5,755 nt of DNA from an uncultured Collinsella sp. (GCA_902491915.1 CABUJL010000113.1:1-5755), one strand, 5' to 3'. Positions 1-5,746 are shown, counted from the first letter of the stretch. Program-made: numbers and translations. Notes: generated from the letters alone by a model not told the origin.

Positions 1-155
1 AAACGCTCGGATGTGGCGTCGTTCCAAACCACCATCGCGCGCTTAGGCTTGCCCACGGCCGAGGCAAACATGCGCGGCAGCTCATCGAACGCGCCCAATC
101 CGACGCGGACATCGACACTGCGGTTTTGGAAATTGATCAGTTGACGGCGAATCAT
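1..155 (-). CDS. aroB: 3-dehydroquinate synthase, N-terminal fragment (runs off the left edge)
   Basis: Only the first 51 codons are present; the gene continues beyond position 1. The peptide begins MIRRQLINFQNRSVDVRVG, followed by a GAFDELPRMF helix and a KPKRAMVVWND strand. This matches the opening of 3-dehydroquinate synthase, which has a first beta strand with an 'RSY.I.IG.G..DEL' pattern and then the first strand of the NAD-binding half. The family cyclises DAHP to 3-dehydroquinate in the cytoplasm, the second step of the shikimate pathway. The ATG lies in an ATGA overlap with the aroK stop. A GGAG at 167-170, 11 nt upstream and inside aroK, may serve as ribosome binding site, so translational coupling is likely. 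The position directly after aroK supports the call, since aroK-aroB pairs are common in bacteria. The usual 'VTDE' at the end of the second strand reads VVWND here, a mild departure. No catalytic residues are visible in this fragment, so the assignment rests on the N-terminal pattern and the neighbour. Confidence 0.72.
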   Translation of the reverse strand, partial: MIRRQLINFQNRSVDVRVGLGAFDELPRMFASAVGKPKRAMVVWNDATSER

Positions 156-685
156 AGCAGTCCACGCTCCAAAAGCATCTCGGCACAAAGGTAGGAAACG
201 TCCTCGAAGGACTTGTTGCGAATATCAAGGGTAATATCGGCGGCCTGGCGATACAGCGGACGACGATGCTCAAACAGGCGCGCGGCATGCTCGGGCGAAC
301 GGAAATCGGGGCGCGTGTCGGACCGACGAATCTGGCGAATCGAATCCTCGAAGTCGCCCTCGAGGTACACGCACGTACCCATTTCGTGCATCAGCTCAAT
401 ATTCACCGGCGTCTCGACGATACCGCCCCCGCACGAAACCAACAGGCTGCGCTCGCTTTGGAGCGAACGGAGCGCCGAGGTCTCGAGCTCGCGAAAACGA
501 TCCTCGCCCTCGGTCTCAAAAATCTCGGTTACCGACTTGCCGCAACGGCGCACGACCAGGCGGTCGGTATCGATAAAACGCCGCTTGAACATAATGCCGA
601 CGTTGCGCGCAAGCGTCGATTTGCCCGCGCCCAAAAAGCCGATAAAGAAGATATGGTCGCAGCCGTGTTTGATGTGCTGAGACAT
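152..685 (-). CDS. aroK: Shikimate kinase
   Basis: This 177-residue protein is close to the usual length of about 170 and should phosphorylate shikimate at O3 with ATP in the cytoplasm, the fifth step of the shikimate pathway. The Walker A P-loop is GFLGAGKST (residues 16-24). DTD at 39-41 supplies the Mg-binding and shikimate-binding aspartates. R65 in FRELE and the GGG at 86-88 match the shikimate pocket. R125 in TRP belongs to the lid, and R141 in RRPLY matches the C-terminal substrate arginine. Two departures are visible: the 'DTDxxIE' glutamate is a valine (V45), and the lid reads TRPDF where TRPLL is common. The core catalytic residues are all present, so activity is expected. The start lies 8 nt beyond the yqeG stop behind a GAGGAA site, and the stop overlaps the aroB start (ATGA). 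I use aroK rather than aroL only because of the pairing with aroB. Confidence 0.95.
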   Translation of the reverse strand: MSQHIKHGCDHIFFIGFLGAGKSTLARNVGIMFKRRFIDTDRLVVRRCGKSVTEIFETEGEDRFRELETSALRSLQSERSLLVSCGGGIVETPVNIELMHEMGTCVYLEGDFEDSIRQIRRSDTRPDFRSPEHAARLFEHRRPLYRQAADITLDIRNKSFEDVSYLCAEMLLERGLL

Positions 686-693
686 GGCGAAAC

Positions 694-1191
694 CTATTCC
701 TCGCAGGGAAGGTCGCGCAGGGCCCGGCGCTCAAAGATACGGAAGATCTGCGTGTACCACAGGTCCTGGGTTGCCTGCGGCTTAACCAGGATAGTATCGA
801 CGCCGGCAAAATTGCCGCTCCACACGTCCGTGTAGAGCTGATCACCGATCAGCACCGCCTCGTCGGCCGTGGCGCCGAGGCGCTTAAGACCCGCCTTGAG
901 GGCAAACGGCGCCGGCTTCATGGCGTGGCTAATGGCCTCGAGTCCCAGCTCGCGTGCAGAGCTCATGACCTGGTCGCGATGCCAGTTGTTGGACACCATG
1001 CACAGCTTAAAGCCTTTGGCGCGGGCGGTATCGAGCCAAGCGGAAACCGCGGCGGGAACCTGCTCGGTGTCGCGCGGCACCAGGGTGTTATCGCGATCGA
1101 GCAGAATGGCGCGTTTGCCGTCGGCCCACAGGGTATCAAGGTCGATGCGATCGACCGAGGCAACGTATCGTTTGGGGCTAAAAATCCTCAT
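694..1191 (-). CDS. yqeG: YqeG-family HAD phosphatase (subfamily IIIA)
   Basis: This 165-residue protein carries all four haloacid dehalogenase motifs. D32 and D34 in DRDNT are the nucleophile and the general acid/base, VSNN at 66-69 is motif II, K92 in MKPAP is motif III, and GDQLYTD at 116-122 binds Mg as motif IV. The GDQxxTDVxxGN signature and the size fit the YqeG family, whose eukaryotic relative Gep4 is a phosphatidylglycerophosphate phosphatase. The bacterial substrate is not settled, so I call only a soluble or membrane-peripheral phosphatase. The frame stays open upstream to 1416, but that extension (75 codons) lies inside mltG. The ATG at 1191 gives the standard YqeG beginning (MRIFSPKRYV). 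It sits 1 nt after the mltG stop with only a short GGAA (1197-1200) as ribosome binding site, so coupling to mltG translation is likely. The final Glu-Glu-stop codons form the aroK ribosome binding site. Neighbouring shikimate genes recall the yqeG-aroE neighbourhood in Bacillus. Confidence 0.9.
   Translation of the reverse strand: MRIFSPKRYVASVDRIDLDTLWADGKRAILLDRDNTLVPRDTEQVPAAVSAWLDTARAKGFKLCMVSNNWHRDQVMSSARELGLEAISHAMKPAPFALKAGLKRLGATADEAVLIGDQLYTDVWSGNFAGVDTILVKPQATQDLWYTQIFRIFERRALRDLPCEE
697..702 (-). promoter_or_regulatory. Ribosome binding site of aroK, formed by the last two codons of yqeG
   Basis: The minus strand reads GAG GAA TAG, so the terminal Glu-Glu codons of yqeG form a GAGGAA Shine-Dalgarno. 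It ends 11 nt before the aroK ATG at 685. It supports that start and ties aroK initiation to the end of yqeG translation. Confidence 0.7.
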
Positions 1192-1192
1192 G

Positions 1193-2548
1193 TTAATTCC
1201 AAGACTGTTGATGCTCTTCGTAGGTTTGCGAGAAGTACTCCTCGTCCTGCGTAATGTAGAAATACAGGTCATCGGAGTCGGTCGGCTCAAGGGTAGCCTT
1301 GAGCGCCTCGAGCGACGGAGAGCAGATGGGCGTGGGCGGCAGGCCCTCATGCTTATAGGTGTTATACGGGCTATCGCTCTGCAGGTCGTCGGCGGTAACC
1401 TCGCCGCCGGTGACATACATCATGGTCGCATCGCTGTTGAGGTAACGCAGGCCATCGAGCTTGCCCGCCAGACGGTTATAGAAAACCGATGCCACATGCG
1501 CGCGCTGATCGGCGTTGAGGCCCTCGCGCTCGACAATCGAGGCAAGGTTAACGATGTCGTAATCGGACATCTCCACGCCATAGCGCTCCTTGATCTTGGC
1601 CTCGCAGCTGGCAAAGTCAAGCGACTTATACTCGGCGTTGAACTGGTCAAGCATAGCGCGAATCACATCATCGGCGCTTGGGTCCTTACCCAGCGAATAC
1701 GTCTTGGGGAATAGGAAGCCCTCGAGCGAATCGTTCGCGGCGTCTTTAAGGAAAGCGTAATCATTCACATAATTGCTCGCCTTAGCCCGGTTAAGGAAGT
1801 CTTCCTTAGAAATGCTGTCGTACGCCTTGGCCACGCGGTCGGCGACCTGATCGACCGTCAGGCCCTCAGGAATCGTGAGCGCATCGGAGCCGGCGTTGGG
1901 ACCTTCCATAAGCTGCTGGACGACCTTCGTGGCGTCCATAAGCGTGGTAAACGAATACTTACCCGGCTTAAGCGACATATCGGCGTTGAGCTTTTTGACC
2001 GCCGCATAATAATCCTTGGGATCTTCGACGATATGGTTCTCGGAGAGAATCGAAGCGATGGTATCACCCGAAGCACCATCGGGAATCGTGATAGTAACTT
2101 GCTGGCCAGCAGCGACTTTCGCATCCTCACCGCCAAAGAAGCCCTTGACGGCCGGCACGACAAAGAAAACGATCGCGACAAGCGCAAGCACGGCGACGAC
2201 GCCACCGATAATCATAGGCACCGGGGAGCTTCTCTTTTGGGCACCACGGCGGGCGTGCGTGTTATAGCTCGAGCGCGTGGCCGGAGCAACGCCGTGCGAG
2301 CCATGAGCATGATGTGCGTAGGAGCGTGATTGCGGGGCCTGCCCCTGCGTGCGCTGGGCAGGAGCCTGCTGCTTAAAACGAGCGCCGCCAGCGGGCTGCG
2401 CGGGACGAGCGGCGAGCTGTTGAGCAGCACGCTGAGTAGGCCGAGCCGAACGCTGCGTCGGCTGCGCCGAGCGCTGGCCAGGCTGAGCAGGGCGCGGCAC
2501 GGGCTGCCGTGTACGATTCTGCTGGCGCGGATCGGAAGCGCTAGGCAT
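1193..2548 (-). CDS. mltG: Endolytic murein transglycosylase MltG with long cytosolic low-complexity tail
   Basis: This 451-residue membrane protein should cut nascent peptidoglycan strands at the outer face of the membrane and set their length. Residues 1-108 are a cytosolic tail rich in Arg, Gln, Pro and Ala with one acidic residue (D6). One membrane span follows at about 112-134. An extracellular LysM-like domain comes next (about 150-218: VTITIPDGAS, LKPGKYSF), and then the YceG/MltG catalytic domain (about 224-450). Family signatures are LEGFLFPKTY (275-284), ASIVEREG (336-343) with E340 matching the catalytic glutamate (E218 in E. coli), LNSDAT (370-375) and YNTYKHEGLPPTPI (395-408). 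Near the C terminus the usual 'H-x-FS-x-T' histidine appears to be E437 (EYFSQT), a possible variant. The start is firm: a perfect AGGAGG lies 6 nt upstream of the ATG. The gene overlaps ruvX by 8 nt and ends 1 nt before yqeG. The tail varies widely in this family and is longer than in E. coli. Confidence 0.95.
   Translation of the reverse strand: MPSASDPRQQNRTRQPVPRPAQPGQRSAQPTQRSARPTQRAAQQLAARPAQPAGGARFKQQAPAQRTQGQAPQSRSYAHHAHGSHGVAPATRSSYNTHARRGAQKRSSPVPMIIGGVVAVLALVAIVFFVVPAVKGFFGGEDAKVAAGQQVTITIPDGASGDTIASILSENHIVEDPKDYYAAVKKLNADMSLKPGKYSFTTLMDATKVVQQLMEGPNAGSDALTIPEGLTVDQVADRVAKAYDSISKEDFLNRAKASNYVNDYAFLKDAANDSLEGFLFPKTYSLGKDPSADDVIRAMLDQFNAEYKSLDFASCEAKIKERYGVEMSDYDIVNLASIVEREGLNADQRAHVASVFYNRLAGKLDGLRYLNSDATMMYVTGGEVTADDLQSDSPYNTYKHEGLPPTPICSPSLEALKATLEPTDSDDLYFYITQDEEYFSQTYEEHQQSWN
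2414..2476 (-). repeat. Three tandem 21-nt (7-codon) units inside the mltG cytosolic tail
   Basis: Residues 25-45 of MltG read QRSAQPT, QRSARPT and QRAAQQL, three in-frame seven-residue units. The first two differ at one residue and the third is degenerate. At the DNA level each unit is 21 nt and begins CAGCG on the minus strand. The pattern suggests local duplication by slippage in a disordered region, so unit number may vary between strains. It lies in the cytosolic segment well before the membrane span and does not touch the catalytic domain. Confidence 0.75.
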
Positions 2549-2969
2549 GCTGAACCTCCTCGTTTTTACGATCGAGCCATGTCTGCAAGAACAGGCTGGC
2601 GGCGATCATGTCAATCTTGCCCCTCATCTGCTTTTCGTTGAGCCCCTGCTCTCGCAGGATTCGCTTGGCCTCCTGCGAGGACAGACGCTCGTCCTCAAAC
2701 TCCAGCGGAAGGTCGAGCTCGTCGGCAATCTTTTGGGCCACGGCGGCGACGCGCTCGGCCTGGGGGCCGGGTTCACCGGCCATGGTCAAAGGACGTCCGC
2801 TTACCAGGATATCGGGCTCATAGTCCTCGACCAGGTAGCGAAACGTCTTTGCCATACCGGTGACCTCGGCAGCCGGAAGCACCTTGACAGGCATTGCCAT
2901 CTTGCCATCACGACTCGAGACGGCAATGCCAATCCTGGTCTCCCCTATGTCCAGTGCGAGCGCGACCAC
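2541..2969 (-). CDS. ruvX: RuvX/YqgF, putative pre-16S rRNA nuclease / Holliday junction resolvase
   Basis: This 142-residue protein matches the usual length and RNase H-like fold of RuvX/YqgF, a cytoplasmic nuclease linked to 5' maturation of 16S rRNA and proposed as a Holliday junction resolvase. LDIGETRIGIAV (residues 6-17) is the first strand pair with catalytic D7. VSGRPLTMAG (56-65) matches the 'VGLPLxMdG' loop, EDERLSS (92-98) matches 'DERLTT', and KIDMIAASLFLQ (118-129) supplies the last acidic residue, D120. The start is GTG at 2969. The next in-frame codons upstream are not starts and a TAA follows at 2979-2981, so no other start is available. No clear ribosome binding site precedes it, and the alaS stop is only 17 nt upstream, so ribosomes finishing alaS may re-initiate here. 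The end overlaps the mltG start by 8 nt in a different frame, and the ruvX Glu-Glu-Val codons carry the mltG AGGAGG. The alaS-ruvX pairing is widespread in Gram-positive bacteria. Confidence 0.93.
   Translation of the reverse strand: MVALALDIGETRIGIAVSSRDGKMAMPVKVLPAAEVTGMAKTFRYLVEDYEPDILVSGRPLTMAGEPGPQAERVAAVAQKIADELDLPLEFEDERLSSQEAKRILREQGLNEKQMRGKIDMIAASLFLQTWLDRKNEEVQHA
2555..2560 (-). promoter_or_regulatory. Ribosome binding site of mltG (perfect AGGAGG)
   Basis: The minus strand reads AGGAGG, then six bases, then the mltG ATG at 2548. It is the strongest Shine-Dalgarno in the window and lies inside the last codons of ruvX. It fixes the mltG start and allows independent initiation in addition to coupling through the 8-nt overlap. 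Confidence 0.9.
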
Positions 2970-2986
2970 AGCGACTACTTAGGTTC

Positions 2987-5644
2987 TTAGGCGCCGAGCG
3001 CGGTCTTGGCGGCCGCGAGGGCATCGGCGATACCGGCGGCGTTCTTGCCACCGGCCTGGGCCATGTTGGGACGACCGCCACCGCGACCGTCGACCAGGCC
3101 CGCAATCTGCTTGATCACGTTACCGGCGTGGAAACCGGCCTTCACGGCGTCATCGGAGCCGGCAGCGAGCAGAGCCGGGGTGCCCTTCTCGGTCACGCTG
3201 GCAACGACGCAGGCGACGGGGCCGGCGACCTTCTGGTGCACGGTATCCCAAACGTTGCGCAGGTCGGCAGCCTCAAGGCCCTGGAGCTCAGCGACGACGA
3301 GCTTGTAGCCGTTCAGCTCGACAGCGCCGTCGATGGCGCTGGAGATCGCATCGGAGGAGCCACCGGTGAGCGCCTTCTTGAGCTTGCCGGAAGTCTCGCG
3401 CAGCTCGGCCTGCAGGTTCTCCACGCGGGCGGGAACCTCGTCGACACGGCACTTGAGCGCAGCGGCGGCGGCGTCGACGAGCGCCAGACGGTCGGCCATG
3501 TAGTCGAGAGCGCCCTTGGAGGTCACGGCCTCGATACGGCGGACATTCGAGCCCGTGGAGGACTCGGAGATGATCTTGAACAGACCGATCTCGGCGGTGT
3601 TGGCGGCATGCGTGCCACCGCAGAGCTCGCGGGAGAACGGCTGGTCCTCGGCGCCTACGGAGACGACGCGGACGACGGCGCCGTACTTCTCACCAAAGAG
3701 GGCGACAGCACCGGCGGCCTTGGCCTCGTCGATGCCCATGACGCGGGTCACGACCGGCTTGGAAGCGAAGATCTGCTGGTTGACCAGGTCCTCGACAGCC
3801 TTGAGCTGCTCGGAGGACAGGGCCTCGAAGTGCGTAAAGTCAAAGCGAAGGTGCTCGGGCGTCACCAGCGAGCCGGCCTGGGAGACGTGCTCGCCCAGGA
3901 CCTGCTTAAGGGCGGCGTCGAGCAGGTGCGTGGCGGTGTGGTTGCGGCGCAGGAAGCCACGGCGCTCGGCGTCGAGCGCGGCGGTAACAGCGGCACCGAC
4001 AGTCAGCGTGCCATCGGCAACGTGCGCGACGTGGGCATACAGGCCGTTGTGGTTCTTGGTGTCGGCAACGGTCAGAACAACGCCCTCGGCGGAAAGCTTG
4101 CCGGCATCACCCTGCTGACCACCCATCTCGGCATAGAACGGGGTGCGGTCGAGCACAACCTCGACGTCCTCGCCGGCGGCAGCGGACTCGACGGACTCGC
4201 CGTTGCGCACGATGGCGACAACCTTGGCGCCCTCGATCACATCGTTGTCATAGCCGTCGAACTCGGTCGCGGCGACCTTGTCGGAAAGCTCGACCCACAC
4301 GTCGTTGAAGCTGCCCCAGGCGTCGCCCTTGGCATTGGCGCGGGCGCGGGCCTTCTGGTCCTCCATGCAGGCAGTGAAGCCGTCCATATCGACGTCGTGA
4401 CCAGCGGTGCCGGCGATCTCGACGGTCAGATCGATGGGGAAACCAAAGGTGTCGTGCAGCTTAAAGGCGACATCGCCCGGAAGCACGGCGCCCTCGGAAA
4501 GCGCTGCCAGAGCCTCGTCCAGATAGACGCGGCCGTTGTCGAGCGTCGTGGAGAAGCGCTCCTCCTCGGAGGCGACGATACCCTTGACGAGGGCGACGTT
4601 CTTGAGCAGCTCGGGATAAGCCTCTCCCATCTGAGCATTGACCTCGTCGATGAACTTGGTCAGGAAGGCACCCTCGATGCCCAGCAGGCGACCGTGGAAC
4701 ACGGCACGGCGGAGCAGACGGCGAAGGACGTACTCGCGGCCCTCGTTGCCGGGCAGGATGCCGTCCGAGATCATAAAGTCGACGGCACGGGAGTGATCGG
4801 CGATAATGCGCAGCGAGCGGCTGGCACCGGAGTAATCATCGGCGTCATAGGTCTTGCCGCTGATCTCCTCACCGAGCTTGATGAGATGCTGCATCAGATC
4901 GCCGTCGTAGTTAGCGGTCTTGTGCTGCATGATAGCGGCCATGCGCTCCAGACCCATGCCCGTATCGAGGTTGCGGTGCGGCAGCTCCGGCATGGAGCCG
5001 TCCTCCTGGCGGTCGTACTGGGTAAACACGAGGTTCCAGAACTCAAGGAAGCGGTCGCAGTCGCAGCCGGGCTTGCAGTCGGGGCTGCCGCAACCGACCT
5101 CCTCGCCCATGTCAAAGTATATCTCGGAGCACGGACCGCAGGGGCCGGTGGGGCCAGCGGCCCAGAAGTTGTCGTCCTCGCCCAGACGCGAGATGTGGTC
5201 CTCGGCAACGCCCAGGGAGCGCCACACGTCATGGGTCTCGTCGTCCTCGGTAAAGACAGTGAAGTACAGGCGGTCGAGCGGCAGCTTGAACTCCTTGGTG
5301 ATGAGCTCAAAGGCCCAAGCGCAGGCCTGCTGCTTGGAGACGCCGCCAAAGGAGAAGTCGCCGAGCATCTCAAAGAAGGACAGGTGACGGCCGTCCTCGC
5401 CGATGCAGTCGATGTCGTTGGTGCGGACGCACTTCTGGCAGGAGATCGCGCCGATCTCCTTCATGGTCTTCTTGCCCTGGTAGTACTCCTTAAACTGGTT
5501 CATGCCGGCGTTGGCAAGCAGCAGCGAAGGGTCGTCGGGGACGAGGGACGAAGAAGGATAGAGCTTAAGACCGCGCTCCTCAAAGAAGTTGAGGAACTTG
5601 GAGCGAATCTCGGCCGTAGTCATTGACGGGTAGTCAGCACTCAT
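2987..5644 (-). CDS. alaS: Alanyl-tRNA synthetase
   Basis: This 885-residue protein (family norm about 875) charges tRNA-Ala in the cytoplasm. The class II catalytic core spans about residues 8-260, with TTAEIRSKFLNFFEERG (9-25), GDFSFGG (95-101), PTGPCGPCSE (165-174) and the motif 3 region GMGLERM (229-235). A Cys-rich insert at 184-196 holds C185, C190, C194 and C196, as in many Gram-positive enzymes, and may bind a metal. The tRNA-recognition region follows (about 261-460). The editing domain contains NHTATH (568-573, H569 and H573) and CGGTH (675-679, C675 and H679), a complete zinc-binding editing site that should clear mischarged Ser and Gly. The C-terminal C-Ala domain ends with GGGRPNMAQAGG (855-866). 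I chose ATG 5644 because GAGGAG lies 9 nt upstream; the next ATG, at 5623, has no ribosome binding site. The frame opens further to 5734, but that part runs through the terminator and promoter. Leu TTA and CTA and Ser TCA are avoided from residue 8 to the end. Confidence 0.98.
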   Translation of the reverse strand: MSADYPSMTTAEIRSKFLNFFEERGLKLYPSSSLVPDDPSLLLANAGMNQFKEYYQGKKTMKEIGAISCQKCVRTNDIDCIGEDGRHLSFFEMLGDFSFGGVSKQQACAWAFELITKEFKLPLDRLYFTVFTEDDETHDVWRSLGVAEDHISRLGEDDNFWAAGPTGPCGPCSEIYFDMGEEVGCGSPDCKPGCDCDRFLEFWNLVFTQYDRQEDGSMPELPHRNLDTGMGLERMAAIMQHKTANYDGDLMQHLIKLGEEISGKTYDADDYSGASRSLRIIADHSRAVDFMISDGILPGNEGREYVLRRLLRRAVFHGRLLGIEGAFLTKFIDEVNAQMGEAYPELLKNVALVKGIVASEEERFSTTLDNGRVYLDEALAALSEGAVLPGDVAFKLHDTFGFPIDLTVEIAGTAGHDVDMDGFTACMEDQKARARANAKGDAWGSFNDVWVELSDKVAATEFDGYDNDVIEGAKVVAIVRNGESVESAAAGEDVEVVLDRTPFYAEMGGQQGDAGKLSAEGVVLTVADTKNHNGLYAHVAHVADGTLTVGAAVTAALDAERRGFLRRNHTATHLLDAALKQVLGEHVSQAGSLVTPEHLRFDFTHFEALSSEQLKAVEDLVNQQIFASKPVVTRVMGIDEAKAAGAVALFGEKYGAVVRVVSVGAEDQPFSRELCGGTHAANTAEIGLFKIISESSTGSNVRRIEAVTSKGALDYMADRLALVDAAAAALKCRVDEVPARVENLQAELRETSGKLKKALTGGSSDAISSAIDGAVELNGYKLVVAELQGLEAADLRNVWDTVHQKVAGPVACVVASVTEKGTPALLAAGSDDAVKAGFHAGNVIKQIAGLVDGRGGGRPNMAQAGGKNAAGIADALAAAKTALGA

Positions 5645-5653
5645 AGAGGGAAT

Positions 5654-5659
5654 CTCCTC
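5654..5659 (-). promoter_or_regulatory. Ribosome binding site of alaS
   Basis: GAGGAG on the minus strand ends 9 nt before the ATG at 5644. It decides between this start and the downstream ATG at 5623, which has no purine-rich site in front of it. Confidence 0.8.
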
Positions 5660-5660
5660 G

Positions 5661-5675
5661 GTTTCACATCGAAAC
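5661..5675 (-). other. Short inverted repeat in the alaS leader
   Basis: The minus strand reads GTTTC-GATGT-GAAAC, a perfect 5-bp stem with a 5-nt loop, just upstream of the alaS ribosome binding site. It is too short and AT-rich to be a terminator and has no U-tract. It could be chance, a weak RNA hairpin, or part of an operator; nothing in the window decides this. Confidence 0.3.
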
Positions 5676-5690
5676 AGTTCAAACGTAACG

Positions 5691-5719
5691 ATATTACCAT
5701 CCCGCCGCGCCTGTGCAAA
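5691..5719 (-). promoter_or_regulatory. Candidate sigma-70-type promoter of the alaS cluster (extended -10)
   Basis: On the minus strand TTTGCA (5719-5714, four of six matches to TTGACA) is followed after 17 nt by TAATAT (5696-5691, four of six matches to TATAAT). A TG one base before the -10 gives an extended -10 (TGGTAATAT). Transcription would start near 5684, leaving a leader of about 40 nt that contains the ribosome binding site. The -35 overlaps the U-tract of the preceding terminator. The region is AT-richer than its surroundings and is the only candidate promoter space before alaS. It is predicted from consensus and spacing only. Confidence 0.55.
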
Positions 5720-5746
5720 AAAGAGGGTCGCCAAACAGCGACCCTC
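5717..5746 (-). terminator. Rho-independent terminator of an upstream minus-strand gene
   Basis: The minus strand reads GAGGGTCGC, a six-base loop TGTTTG, then GCGACCCTC and six T residues. This is a perfect 9-bp GC-rich stem with an immediate U-tract, the textbook intrinsic terminator. It works only in the minus direction, because the plus strand has no T-tract after the stem. It most likely ends a gene lying beyond position 5755 and isolates alaS from it. A role as the terminator half of an attenuation leader cannot be excluded because the upstream sequence is cut off. Confidence 0.9.

Noticed and set aside
213..835. Plus-strand frames of 155 and 189 codons opposite aroK
   Set aside because: They are antisense shadows of a shikimate kinase gene with complete motifs; neither has a credible ribosome binding site or domain.
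1192..1416. 75-codon N-terminal extension of the yqeG frame
   Set aside because: It overlaps the mltG catalytic domain out of frame, is Arg/Ser/Thr/Pro-rich, and is absent from the YqeG family; ATG 1191 gives the normal start.
869..1714. 281-codon plus-strand frame across yqeG and the 3' part of mltG
   Set aside because: It lies opposite two well-supported genes, crosses their boundary, and shows no domain pattern.
2414..2476. CRISPR-like or mobile-element repeat
   Set aside because: The 21-nt units are tandem with no spacers, degenerate, and stay in frame inside mltG, so they are coding low-complexity repeats.
2894..5626. 910-codon open frame on the plus strand opposite alaS and the start of ruvX
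   Set aside because: It is in codon register with alaS and stays open because alaS avoids TTA, CTA and TCA. The product is Gly/Leu/Val/Ala/Asp-rich without recognisable domains, and the sense strand encodes a complete AlaRS.
5645..5734. 30-codon N-terminal extension of alaS from an ATG at 5734
   Set aside because: It would begin inside the terminator loop and run through the promoter candidate, and AlaRS proteins begin near the TTAEIR segment. ATG 5644 has a good ribosome binding site.
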